From contig ML977003.1 in the NCBI GenBank assembly GCA_010015675.1, positions 244,440-308,439 on the forward strand: a DNA stretch of 64,000 bases. The letters run 5' to 3'. Under the pieces are notes generated by a model, which made no database searches, had not been told where the DNA came from, and worked only from the letters and a program-made list of their open reading frames with translations. This document shows positions 1-11,380 of this stretch, one piece after another (position 1 is the first letter of the stretch; every line of letters starts with the position of its first letter). Origin of the DNA: Byssothecium circinans. Lineage: Eukaryota > Ascomycota > Dothideomycetes > Pleosporales > Massarinaceae. The translations under genes were made by a program, and so were the position numbers.

Positions 1-656
1 GGGAACGTCTTCAGGCTTCTCGGGCGTGGAGCCAAACTCCTTGCCCAGGTCGCCGAGGATCTCATTTTGAAGCGTGGATTTTCCTGAATCTTATTAGCGG
101 TGTTTCCTAGGTCAATGGCAGATTTCTTACCTCCAACCAAATCCTTGATGGCTTTGTTCAGGGGCACGTCGGCCAGCGGCTTCTTCAGTTTCTGGGCGAC
201 GAGAGCACGCACAATGTCGGTTGCCGTGACAGGTGCATCAGCGACTGCCGCTGCTGGGCCAGCGCTGGGAGGCGGGGGTGCTGCTACAGCAGCGGGCGCC
301 GGGGCGGAAGAAGAAGCAGAGGGAGCGGGGGCGTCTCCGCTGGAAGCTGCGGGTGTAGCAGGCTCCTCTTCGACGGGATCAACGTCGTAGTAGATGTCCT
401 TTGGATCCTTGTTGTAGCAGAGAATCTGGCGCTGGACCGAGCGGGCGGCATCGTGTGCATCGTACTTGGAGGCGATGGTGCGCCTAGCCATGACGGCGAG
501 CGTGTCGGCGGGGCCAATCTCAACGATGCGCTCCGTCGTCTTCTCTCCGAGCACCACATCCTGCGTCTCGATCCATCTCACGGGTGAGGCGAACTGGTAT
601 GCGAGCAGCTCGATGAGCAGCGTGTGGGAGAGCTCCTGCTCGACTTCGGGACGCAT
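1..656 (-). CDS. FAS2: Fatty acid synthase alpha subunit, N-terminal part (cut by left edge)
   Basis: This is the alpha chain of the cytosolic fungal type I fatty acid synthase, which carries ACP, ketoreductase, ketosynthase and PPT domains. Only about the first 200 residues are in the window. The start [20 protein letters not shown] is typical of the family. An Ala/Pro-rich linker follows, then the ACP domain (from about residue 142), ending in the phosphopantetheine site GGKST with the acceptor Ser at about residue 178. A 47-nt intron (84..130, GTAAGA...TTCAG, branch GCTAAT) splits the Gly codon two residues before that Ser. Removing it restores the canonical [20 protein letters not shown]. 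Without the splice the frame reads non-homologous sequence. The gene diverges from FAS1 and the two products form one complex. Identity is very secure; the rest lies outside the window. Confidence 0.95.
   Translation of the reverse strand, partial: MRPEVEQELSHTLLIELLAYQFASPVRWIETQDVVLGEKTTERIVEIGPADTLAVMARRTIASKYDAHDAARSVQRQILCYNKDPKDIYYDVDPVEEEPATPAASSGDAPAPSASSSAPAPAAVAAPPPPSAGPAAAVADAPVTATDIVRALVAQKLKKPLADVPLNKAIKDLVGGKKSAIDLGNTANKIQENPRFKMRSSATWARSLAPRPRSLKTF
84..130 (-). other. 47-nt spliceosomal intron in FAS2 at the ACP active site
   Basis: Donor GTAAGA, branch-like GCTAATAAG and acceptor ATTCAG are all visible on the minus strand. Splicing joins G|GA and restores the GGKST motif. Read through, the intron adds an open but non-homologous peptide, so an automated model could miss it. 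Confidence 0.9.
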
Positions 657-1965
657 GGTGGGTGTTTTGTCCAATTGAAGCGATTCGAGGAGAGGTGCGA
701 GGTGTGAGGTGTGAGGTGGAGGTGGAGGTGTGACGGGCGTGAGGGGGGAAGGTCACGCAATGGGTATCTCTGGACGAAGGGAAGGCACGACGGGTATCAA
801 AGTCTAGAGATGAAGCAGCGACGGGCGGAGGGTGTTTATTATGCGGTGAGACTAGAGCTCAGTGAAGAGTGAAGAACCCCACGCAGACTTGGTAATGGAA
901 ACACGGAGGGAGGATGTGCGGGTGGTTCAGGGAGGAGCGGCGACCCAACGCATTGGCTGATTATCTCTCGGTGTCGGCGGATGGAGGGAGCTGGGACAGA
1001 AGTGCTGTAGGCTTTGGGGACTTGGGCGTGTTGAGAATTCTCGGGCCCGTCTAAAAATCATAGATCCCTGCACGACCGCATCACCCGCCCTGTCAGTGCG
1101 CCTCTGCGGTCGGCCAGGGGGGCCTCAACATATTCGGGAACGGTCGCGCGTACCAGCCAACACTGGACCCAACAGGCACCAGCGCACAGCGTGCAGCCTA
1201 TTACTCGTATCTTATCTATCGTCCCGCGAGCGCTGCTATCTGCATCCAGGTGTATGTAATAATGCAGATGGTTGTTGACGACTACCGTCCCAACATACGC
1301 CCCCCGGTAGCTTGATTTCGCGCTAGCGGGATGCCGATGCGGCCGACAAAAAGTTCAAAGGCGCCGTATTATTTACCCTCGTCCATCTTCGTCCCGCTGT
1401 GAACAGAGCATCCTCACTCCCTCTCCCTCCCCTCAATTGCCTCACCGCTCTCCGTGTTGATTATTCTTTATACCCCGGCATCCTGCTGCCTGCTGCTGAC
1501 CCTACCCACACTCGCAAGCCCTCCCACTTTCGTACAGCAGGGGAGCTGCAGTCTTGCGATTGCAGTCGACACCAAGTCCCACGCAACGGTACTGGCGATT
1601 AGATTCGACCAGCCATCAATTGACCTTACAGTGTACGTATGCCACTATCAAAAAGCGAAGAAGAGATGTGTCAAGAACTTGAAAGGGCGTGCCTGCTGCC
1701 TGGTGACTCGCGGGCGCTCCTTCTCTGTGCGGTGGAGCTGTGGGCGAACGAGGAAGAGCGAAGCTCACGACTGCCAGTTTTAATCCCACCCGGGCATCTG
1801 CCACCACCGCCCCTTCTCCAATCCGAATTGCACAGTTAGAGGTACGAGCTCCTCATTTACTTGAACCCATCCATTCCATCTTCACTGGCCGAACCCCTCC
1901 CTCCCCAGACCGCCTCCCACTCCCGCTCCCACAACCACCACCACCACCAGTAGCAGTAGCTCACC
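657..1965. promoter_or_regulatory. Shared divergent promoter region of FAS2 and FAS1
   Basis: This 1.3-kb stretch separates the two fatty acid synthase start codons and must hold both promoters. An inverted CCAAT box (ATTGG, about 951) is visible. The FAS1-proximal 500 bp are pyrimidine-rich, as is common in fungal leaders. I see no convincing gene; the short ORFs here have no recognisable content. The region is inferred to co-regulate the two subunits; no specific factor site can be assigned by eye. Confidence 0.6.
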
Positions 1966-4900
1966 ATGTCAGACCTCAGACCCCCCACCATGTACTCCTC
2001 CGGCCCGCAGACCGGCATCTCGACGCCGCGCTCGCAGGCCCACATGCGTCCCCTCGTCCTCTCCCACGGCTCGCTCGAATTCACCCTCCTCATTTCCACC
2101 GGCTTGCACTTCCACGCCCAGCAGCTGCGGGACGCCTTCAAGGCCACCCTGCCAGAGCCCACAGACGAATTGGCACAGGACGACGAGCCCTCGTCGGTGG
2201 CGGAGCTGGTAGCCCGCTATCTGGGCTTCATTGCCAAGGAGGTTGAAGAAGCCGACGATCCCGAGTCCTTTGAGGAGGTTCTCAAGGTCGTCCTCGCCGA
2301 GTTTGAGCGTGCCTTCCTTCGCGGCAACGAGGTGCATGCGCTGGCCGCGACCCTCCCAGGCATTCCCGAGAAGAAGCTCATCACCGTGCGGTCGTACTAC
2401 AACGCCCGGGGAGCCGTCGACCGCCCCATCAAGCGCTATGAGTCTGCGCTTCTCCGTGAAGCTGCCGACGAGAATGCCTTTCTCTACGCTGTGCTCGGCG
2501 GCCAGGGTAACATCGAGGAGTACTTTGAAGAGCTCCGCGAAATCTACAACACATACCCCACTTTTGTTGAAGACTTCATCTCTGCCGAAGCCCAGCACCT
2601 CCTCCAGCTGTCGCGAGACCCGCGTGCAGAGAAGCTCTACTCAAAGGGCCTGGATGTGATGCGATGGCTCAATAATAAGGAGTCGCAGCCCGACACCGAC
2701 TACCTCGTTTCGGCACCTGTCAGTCTGCCCTTGATCGGATTGACACAGCTGGCGCACTACGTCGTTACCTGTCGTGTCCTCGGTAGCCATCCTGGTCTGG
2801 TCAGGAGCCGGTTGCGCGGTGCTACCGGCCATTCTCAGGGTGTCATTACCGCGACTGCCATCGCGGAAGCACAGAACTGGGAATCCTTCGAGCAGGCGGC
2901 CAACAAGGCCATCACCATTCTCTTCTGGATCGGAACCCGCAGCCAGCAAGCCTACCCTCGCACATCGCTCGCCCCTTCGGTGCTGCAGGACTCCATCGCC
3001 AATGGCGAGGGTACGCCGACGCCCATGCTGTCCATCCGCGACCTCTCGCGCAAAGCCGTCCAAGAGCACATCGATGCGACCAACGCCCATTTACTCCCTG
3101 AGCGCCACATCGCCATTTCGCTCGTCAACAGTGCCCGCAACTTTGTCGTCACGGGCCCGCCCATCTCTCTCTACGGTTTGAACATGCGCCTCCGCAAGGC
3201 CAAAGCACCCACTGGCCTTGACCAGACGAGGATTCCCTTCACCGACCGCAAGATCCGATTTGTCAACCGTTTCTTGCCTATCACAGCCCCCTTCCACAGC
3301 CCCTATCTCGCAGAGGCGACAAAGCAGCTCGAGGCTGATCTCAAGGACGTCAAGATCTCTTCCAGCGACCTTGGTATTCCAATGTACGATACTCACACCG
3401 GCAAAGACCTGCGCGAGGAGCCCTCTGACAACATCGTCCCCCGACTTGTTCGCATGATCACCAACGACTCTGTCAATTGGGAGCAGGCCACTGTCTTCCC
3501 CAGGGCAACGCACATCCTTGACTTCGGGCCCGGTGGTATCTCTGGTCTTGGTGTATTGACAAATCGCAACAAGGAAGGAACTGGTGTCCGCGTCATTCTG
3601 GCTGGCGCCATGGAAGGCCAGAACCCGGAAGTCGGATACAAGCCAGAGATCTTTGACCGTGACCATGAACACGCTGTTAAGTATGCCGTCGATTGGGTCA
3701 AGGAGCATGGTCCCCGCCTGGTCAAGACATCGACGGGTCAGACCTATGTCGATACCAAGATGAGCAGGACACTTGGCTTGCCCCCCGTCCTTGTTGCTGG
3801 TATGACGCCTTGCACAGTTCCATGGGACTTTGTCGCTGCCACCATGAACGCTGGCTACGAGATTGAGCTTGCCGGCGGTGGTTACTACAATGAGAAGTCT
3901 ATGAGTGCTGCCATTAGCAAGGTGGAGAAGGCTATCCAGCCTGGTCGCGGGATCTCCATCAACTTGATCTACGTCACACCTCGCCACATGGCCTGGCAAA
4001 TTCCCATGATTGGCAAGCTGCGCGCTGAGGGCGTCCCTATTGAGGGTCTGACCATCGGCGCCGGCGTGCCTTCCATCGAGGTTGCCAACGAATACATCCA
4101 GACACTGGGCATCAAGCACATCGCCTTCAAACCCGGCTCTGTCGAAGCTATCCAGCAGACTATCAACATTGCCAAGGCGAATCCCAGCTTCCCGGTAATG
4201 CTCCAGTGGACCGGAGGTCGTGGTGGTGGTCATCACTCCTTTGAAGACTTTCACCAACCCATCCTCCAGATGTACGGCCGCATTCGCAAGTGTGAAAACC
4301 TCATTCTTATTGCCGGGTCTGGTTTCGGTGGCGCTGAAGACACCTACCCCTATCTGACTGGTACTTGGTCGACCCGCTTCGGCTACCCGCCCATGCCATT
4401 TGATGGTTGCTTGTTCGGCTCGCGCATGATGACTGCCAAAGAGGCGCACACTTCGAAGAACGCCAAGCAGGCCATCGTTGATGCTCCTGGTCTGGAAGAC
4501 GGCGACTGGGAGAAAACGTACCAGGGCCCTGCTGGCGGTGTCATCACCGTTCGTTCCGAGATGGGTGAGCCTATTCACAAGCTGGCTACTCGCGGTGTGC
4601 TTTTCTGGCATGAGATGGACAAGGAGATTTTTGCTCTCGACAAGGCTAAGCGCGTGCCGAAACTTAAGTCGATGCGTGAGTACATCATCGAGAAGCTGAA
4701 CAATGACTTCCAGAAGGTTTGGTTCGGCCGGAACAAGCACGGCGAGTCTGTGGACCTAGAGGACATGACCTATGCTGAGGTTGTCCAACGCATGGTCGAC
4801 CTCATGTACGTCAAACACCAGACCCGATGGATCGACCCCACCTTGAAGCGTTTGACTGGGGACTTCATTCGACGAGTGGAGGAGCGCTTTAGCAAGAGCA

Positions 4901-7900
4901 ACACCGAGTCGCTCATCCAGACGTATGAGGAGCTCAATAATCCCTACCCGACAGTCGCCAAGGTCTTGGAGACGTATCCGGAAGCATCTGAACAGCTTAT
5001 CAACGCACAGGATGTCCAGCACTTCCTCCTACTTTGCCAGCGCCGCGGACAGAAACCTGTTCCGTTCGTACCTGTCCTCGATGACAGTTTCGAGTTGTTT
5101 TTCAAGAAAGACTCGCTTTGGCAGTCGGAGGACCTCGACGCTGTCTTCGATCAAGATGTTGGCAGGACGTGTATTCTCCAGGGTCCCATGGCTGCGAAGT
5201 ATTCCACCAAGGTTGATGAGCCAGTCAAGGATATTTTGGACGGTGTCCACAATGGCCACATTCAATTCTTGCTCCGCGATGTGTATGGCGGTGATAACTC
5301 CAAGATCCCAGTCATTGAGTACTTTGGAAGCAAGCTCGTCAAGCACAACGAAGGTGTGGACGTTGATGGTCTCACCGTTTCGCAGCTTGATAACAAGGTC
5401 ATCTACCGACTCTCGTCTGCTCCCAACTCGACGCTCCCAGACGTTCAATCTTGGCTGCACCTCCTCGCTGGGAACAAATACTCTTGGCGACATGCCTTCT
5501 TCACCACTGAGGTCTTTGTTCAGGGACATCGCTTCCAGAGCAATCCGATTGCGCGTGTTTTCGCTCCTACGCCTGGATTGATGGTCGAAATCACTAACCC
5601 CAGAGAACCAGCCAAGACTGTCATCACGGTCAAGGAACCTTACCACGGTGGCAAGCATGTCAAGACTGTCGAAATTAGCATGGACAAGAACAACGAAATC
5701 ATCTTCAACATGTTCGAGGAGCGCACTGCTCTCAAGAAGGCCGTTGCTCTTCCGTTGAAGTTCATCTACCGTCCCGAATCTGGCTATGCCCCCATCCACG
5801 AAGTCATGGAATCTCGCAACGACAGGATCAAGGATTTCTACTATAAGATCTGGTTTGGTGATGAAGAGTGTCCCTTCGATGCTTCAGTCTCGTCCAAGTT
5901 TGACGGTGGCCGCGCGACTGTCACCAGTGAAGCCATCAACGACTTTGTTCATGCCGTCGGCAATACCGGCGAGGCCTTTGTCGAGCGCCCCAACAAGGAA
6001 GTTTTCGCTCCTATGGACTTTGCCATCGTCGTGGGCTGGAAGGCCATCACCAAGCCGATCTTCCCTCGTGCCATCGACGGCGACTTGCTCAAGCTCGTCC
6101 ATCTTTCTAACGGCTTCCGCATGCTACCTGGTGCTGAGCCGCTGAAGAAGGATGATGTCGTGGATACCACTGCCCAGATTAACGCTGTCATCAACCAGGA
6201 CTCTGGCAAGATGGTTGAAGTGTGCGGTACCATCAGCCGCGACGGCAAACCTGTCATGGAAGTCACGAGTCAGTTCTTGTACCGTGGTGCTTACACCGAC
6301 TTTGAGAATACGTTCCAGAGGAAGGTTGAAAAGCCAATGCAGTTGCACTTGGCCACTTCCAAGGATGTCGCCATCCTCCGCTCCAAGGAGTGGTTCAACC
6401 TGGACGCGCCGGAGCACGAGCTTCTTAACAAGAGCTTGACCTTCAAGCTTGAGTCTTTCATCCGTTACAAGAACAAAACATCATTCTCCGAGGTCCGGAC
6501 TGTTGGTGAGGTTTTGCTCGAGCTGCCTAGCAAGGAGATCATCCAGATTGCGTCTGTTGACTACTCATCCGGTACCTCCTTCGGCAACCCCGTGCTTGAT
6601 TACCTTGAGCGCAACGGATCCGCCATTGACCAGCCCGTCAACTTCGAGAATCCGATCCCGCTCAACGGAAAGACACCCCTCACCTTGAGGGCTCCTGCCT
6701 CCAACGAGACCTACGCTCGTGTGTCTGGTGATTACAACCCGATTCACGTCTCGCGCGTCTTCTCCAAGTACGCCAACCTCCCTGGAACCATTACCCATGG
6801 CATGTACTCCAGTGCTGCCGTCCGAAGCTTGGTCGAGACCTGGGCTGCTGAGAACCACATTGGTCGTGTTCGTAGCTACCACGTCAATCTTGTCGGCATG
6901 GTTCTCCCTGACGACATTCTCGACATCAAGCTCCAGCACGTGGGTATGATCTCTGGTCGTAAAATCATCAAAATTGAAGTTCAGAACAAGGAGACCGAAG
7001 ACAAGGTTCTTCTTGGTGAGGCTGAGGTCGAGCAGCCCACAACGTCATATGTCTTCACTGGACAGGGTTCGCAGGAGCAAGGTATGGGTATGGACCTGTA
7101 CAACAGCAGCGAGGTAGCCCGGGCCGTTTGGGACCTCGCTGACAAGCATTTCATGGACAACTACGGTATATATATCTCCTTGGAGCTTTCAGGACTTGTG
7201 CTGATAAAATTCAGGCTTTGCTATTACGAACATCGTAAAGAACAACCCGAAGGAACTTACCATTCATTTTGGCGGTCCCCGAGGCAAGGCCATCCGCCAG
7301 AACTACATGTCGATGACTTTTGAGACTGTTGGCACGGACGGGACGGTCAAGTCTGAGAAGATTTTCAAGGAGATTGACGAGAACACGACCTCGTACACGT
7401 ACCGATCGCCAACTGGTCTTCTCTCCGCCACCCAATTCACCCAACCCGCCTTGACTCTTATGGAGAAGGCCTCGTTCGAGGATATGCGTTCCAAGGGGTT
7501 GGTGCAGCGCGACAGTACCTTTGCCGGTCATTCTCTTGGAGAGTACTCTGCGCTCGCTGCTCTTGCTGAGGTCATGCCCATTGAGAGTTTGGTGTCGGTT
7601 GTATTCTATCGTGGCTTGACGATGCAGGTCGCCGTCGAACGTGACGAGACGGGTCGTTCCAATTACTCCATGTGCGCCGTCAACCCCAGCAGAATCTCCA
7701 AGATGTTCAACGAACAGGCTCTACAATATGTCGTGGAGAACATCTCGGAGCAGACTGGCTGGCTTCTGGAAATCGTCAACTACAATATCGCCAACTTGCA
7801 ATACGTCTGCGCCGGCGACCTAAGAGCGCTCGCCTGCCTCACCAGCGTCACCAACTACCTCAAGGCGCAGAACATCGACATTCAAGCACTCATGCAGAGC

Positions 7901-8290
7901 TTGTCCTTGGAAGACGTCAAAGCTCATCTCGTCGAGATGATCCAGAGGGCCGTGAAGGAGATGGAAGCCAAGCCCAAGCCGCTCGAACTGGAGCGCGGTT
8001 ATGCAACAATCCCACTCAAGGGTATCGACGTGCCATTCCACAGTACTTTCTTGCGCTCTGGTGTCAAGCCGTTCCGAAACTTCCTGCTCAAGAAGATCCA
8101 CAAGACGTCGATCGACCCGTCCAAGCTGGTTGGCAAATACATTCCCAACGTCACGGCCAAGCCGTTCGAACTCACCAAGGAGTACTTTGAGGATGTGTAC
8201 AAACTGACCAACTCGCCCAAGATTGGCAACATTCTCGCCAATTGGGACAAGTATGAGGAGAAGGAGGAAGCAAAAGTTGCGGCTGCTTAG
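1966..8290 (+). CDS. FAS1: Fatty acid synthase beta subunit
   Basis: The beta chain of cytosolic type I fatty acid synthase carries acetyl transferase, enoyl reductase, dehydratase and malonyl/palmitoyl transferase activities. Exons are 1966..7165 and 7215..8290, giving 2091 aa, the normal family length. The 49-nt intron (GTATAT...TTCAG, branch CTGAT) joins DNYG to [13 protein letters not shown] sequence. Domain landmarks: acetyl transferase GHSQG (Ser about 290), FMN-dependent enoyl reductase with [14 protein letters not shown] (about 752-765), MaoC-like dehydratase with SGDYNPIH (about 1587-1594), and C-terminal transferase GHSLGEYSA (Ser about 1840). An in-frame ATG at 1990 begins [15 protein letters not shown], which resembles the usual family N-terminus, so translation may start there and make the protein 8 residues shorter. 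Expressed divergently from FAS2. Confidence 0.97.
7166..7214 (+). other. 49-nt intron in FAS1
   Basis: GTATAT donor, GCTGATAA branch-like site and TTCAG acceptor. Removing it restores the conserved frame. Unspliced, the ORF runs on to 7323 in non-homologous sequence. Confidence 0.9.
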
Positions 8291-8838
8291 GCTGCTTGAT
8301 TGTTGTTAATGTTTGCATGGGCTTTGAATGGAAGGGCGTTTTGGGTTGTAGAATCAACGATATCCAGCTTCTTGCGCTTTCGTTTATAGACGTGTAGTAC
8401 ATAGTGTAGCCTAATAGGTCTTTTATTTCAGAATCCTCCGGAACTTGTCATCGCGATCGCTTCTGTCTGTAAGAAGGTCGGAAGAAACATGACGAAATCA
8501 TTGTTTGTTTACAGGTCTTGCGGTCATATTCACCGGGTGTAAGCTATAACTACCGTGATCCTGCAAAGTTCTTCCCACAATGCGTTGTACAACAACCCTT
8601 CAGTGTCAACTGCACTTGTGGTTCATATCGTCTACTGAACTTTCACACTGCACGTGCGAGATTGCGCCACAGTACGCGCCACATCTTGGCATCTCGGAGG
8701 TCCGCAATTTAGTGCGGTCCCGGTTGTTTACCAAAGCGGGCACGCCTAGCAACCAAAAGCAGAACGTCCACTCCACTTTCCATCTACACACCCCACAACC
8801 ACCTCGCTCGTTCCCTCGTCGTCTATTCAATTCAAATC
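8291..8838. other. Intergenic: FAS1 3' end and BRL1 promoter
   Basis: This stretch of 548 bases has no supported gene. It holds the 3' region of FAS1 and the leader of the next gene. The last 80 bases are C/T/A-rich, typical of a fungal 5' UTR. Confidence 0.5.
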
Positions 8839-10576
8839 ATGTCTCGACATCGGCAGTCTACGACGCCCATGGACTTTGAGTGGGACAACTCAACGGGTCG
8901 AGTCGACACCAATTCACCATGGATTACAGCGCAACAACAACAATCAGCCAAGAAGCGTAAGCTCACCTCCTTTGCGTCAGAGCCACGCGCAGACGGTCAA
9001 ACGCAAGAGCAAGTTCAGCAGCAGCAACTAAATACTTCCGGCTCTGCAGGTACCCATTCTGTCTTGGACTCGCCGTCCAAGAACCCGTTTACGACACCGA
9101 ACCGCCCGCAGCTGCGCGAAGCCAACGGCCAGCATTACCTCTTCTCTTCGGGCCAAAGGCCGCTACCGAGTATACCGGCGCATGTGAGTGCGTGGGAACC
9201 CAGGACGCCGCAGAGTGTGGTGGATTTTAGTAGTGGGGGCGAAACGCCGAATACACCTGCACAGGATAGCGACGCGGCCACGCCAGACACACAGTTAGCG
9301 AGTCGCATGGGGAGTCTCAGCCATGGAGGAGAGAAAGGACAGAGGAAGAGCAAGAGGGAGAGCATTATGAACTTCTTTGGACGATCCAGCCCAAGCCCAA
9401 ACAAAGATGAGCGGGATAGAGAGAGGGAAAAGAGGGCGTACTCTAAGAAGGCGGAAAATCGCGTTATGAAGAGGCGGTCTAAGAGAAGCAAGCATGCTAT
9501 AGCCGAAGACTACGACTCCGACAACGAGCCTGGCGGCATGAGGAATAACACAACGCTCGTCGAACAACCCCGACCGGCAATCGGCATCCTCGCAAGCATC
9601 CCCGGCGTCCTCTCATGGGTAGAAGCGCATCCCCACCTCCCCATGGTGCTCTCCTACTACATGCAGTTCATCGTCAACGCGATCCTCGGCCTCACCTTCC
9701 TATACATCATCTACAGCGCGCTCTCGGCCATAATCAACGACGTGAATTTCGAAGCGTCACTCATGGAGAACGAGATCAGGCACCAGATTGCCCTTTGCTT
9801 CGATGACTATAACAAGAACAGATGCGGTAGCAATCCTCCGCCGGCGCTTGTGAACCTGTGTCAGGAGTGGCTGTATTGCACGCAGAAAGACGTGAAGCGC
9901 ATTGCGAGGGCCAGCGTGGGCGCGAAGGCAGGAGCGAAAATACTGAATTCGTTCACCGAGGAGTTCAGCTACAAATCGATGGTATGTGTGATACTCTTTT
10001 TCTTTTCTTCGACCCGGTCGTTGCGGGCCGCGATGCGTGGGACGAGGCCTGGGGTTTCGGATGCTGCTGTCCAACGCAACCACGATGAGAAACATCAAGA
10101 CCCGCAGCATCCACAGCAGGACCTTGCCTAGCACTCAGTCCTTACCACCCCGACCCTCATGCTCCAAAATCCCCCACACGACTCCGCTAACCCTCCTCCT
10201 CCCCTAGCTCTTCACCGCCATCGTCCTCTTCGGCGGCTTCAACCTCTCCAACTGGGCCTTCAACCGTATCCGAAAAGAACAACCCTACCCCGCACAACAA
10301 CATCAACATCAGCAGCAAATCTTCGACTACCCTCCCGCAACACCCCAGCGCCAACTCAGCGGCGGTTACGCGGGCATGATTGACCAGCAGAATGGCTGGC
10401 AGACGCCGACGCCGTATGGGACGCCGTATGCGGGTAGTGTGCATCGCCCGTTGCTGCAGCATGCTAGTCAGAGTTTACCGGTGCTTCCGGGCGGGAGTGC
10501 CGAGGACGTGGGTGTGGGTGATGCGGGGACGGTTAGGGGAAGTCCTGTGAAGAAGGGGTGGATTGGTAGACGGTGA
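8839..10576 (+). CDS. BRL1: Brl1/Brr6-family nuclear envelope protein
   Basis: This family of inner nuclear envelope proteins is needed for nuclear pore complex assembly and nuclear membrane lipid homeostasis. Exons 8839..9981 and 10208..10576 give 502 aa. The first 250 residues are polar and basic, with a KKRKL nuclear-signal-like motif near residue 36. The core domain follows: a membrane segment at about 268-300 (MVLSYYMQFIVNAILGLTFL), then a lumenal part with four Cys (CFDD...NRCG...NLCQEW...YCTQ) that form disulfides in the family, then a second membrane segment just after the intron (LFTAIVLFGGFNLSNWAF). The 226-nt intron (GTATGT...CCCTAG) sits between Ser-Met and Leu-Phe and its removal keeps the domain contiguous. 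Brr6 and Brl1 cannot be told apart by eye; many filamentous fungi have one member. Confidence 0.88.
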
Positions 10577-11380
10577 TGGTGATGGTGATACTTGCTTTGC
10601 CTTGCCTTGCCGTTCTTGCATGCTTTAAATTATTATTATTTTTTTGAGTTTTTTTTCCTTTACGGTTGGTTGGGTTTTGGGTTTGAGCGTATGGGCGTGG
10701 GAGTGGGAGTGGGACATTTCCTTTTTGGTCGAAAGGTTTCCTTCTTTGGGTCTACTGCTGGTGGAGTGGAGTGGAGTGGGGTGGAATGGGTTGGGATAAG
10801 GATAACATGGGCTTGGACTTGGACTTGGAAAGCGCGCGAGCCGGGGGGGGGGGGGGGGGGGGGGGGTTGGTTTCATTTTGTGGATCGGGAGGGAAGGGAA
10901 GGGAAGTATGGAAATGAAAATGGTATGAAATAGTATGAGCTTTGAAGACTGAAGACTGAAGTGATAAGTGATGGAGCGTGTGTGTTTGCGGTGTTGCGCT
11001 TCTCACATACCGTGCCGTATTGCATCTTACCTATTCAATCTCTTTTCTCTTCTGTGTCGTTTTGTTTGGGGGTAGGGGGCGGGGGGTTTGTAGGACTGTC
11101 ACTGGACTATGTAGTGTGTGTGTGTGTGTAGTGTGTAGTGTGTAGTGTGTAGTGTGTACGACATTGTGAACGTGCTACCACCGACCGGAGGACACAATGA
11201 CCTGGTTTTGACTTTGACTTTAGATATTTAGTATTTTCCTTGATTTGACTTGACTTGACTTGTTTGGAGCATGCACAATGTTGATAATCAGCATATGCTA
11301 ATTGAGTCTAGTTGCCTAAGCATCCGCCTACTTCCTCCTTGGCCCCACTCCTCCGTTCAAACCGTCGGCGATTCCGGATT
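10577..11380. repeat. Low-complexity intergenic region with poly-G and GT-rich tracts
   Basis: No gene is seen. The stretch holds a 24-base poly-G run (10843..10866), GGAGT/GGGAA-type degenerate repeats around it, and a GT/GTAGTGT microsatellite (about 11111..11158). It spans the 3' ends of BRL1 and the minus-strand pseudogene. Confidence 0.7.

Noticed and set aside
3091..4740. 549-codon minus-strand ORF opposite FAS1
   Set aside because: It is an antisense shadow of the strongly conserved FAS1 coding sequence, as expected from its codon bias.
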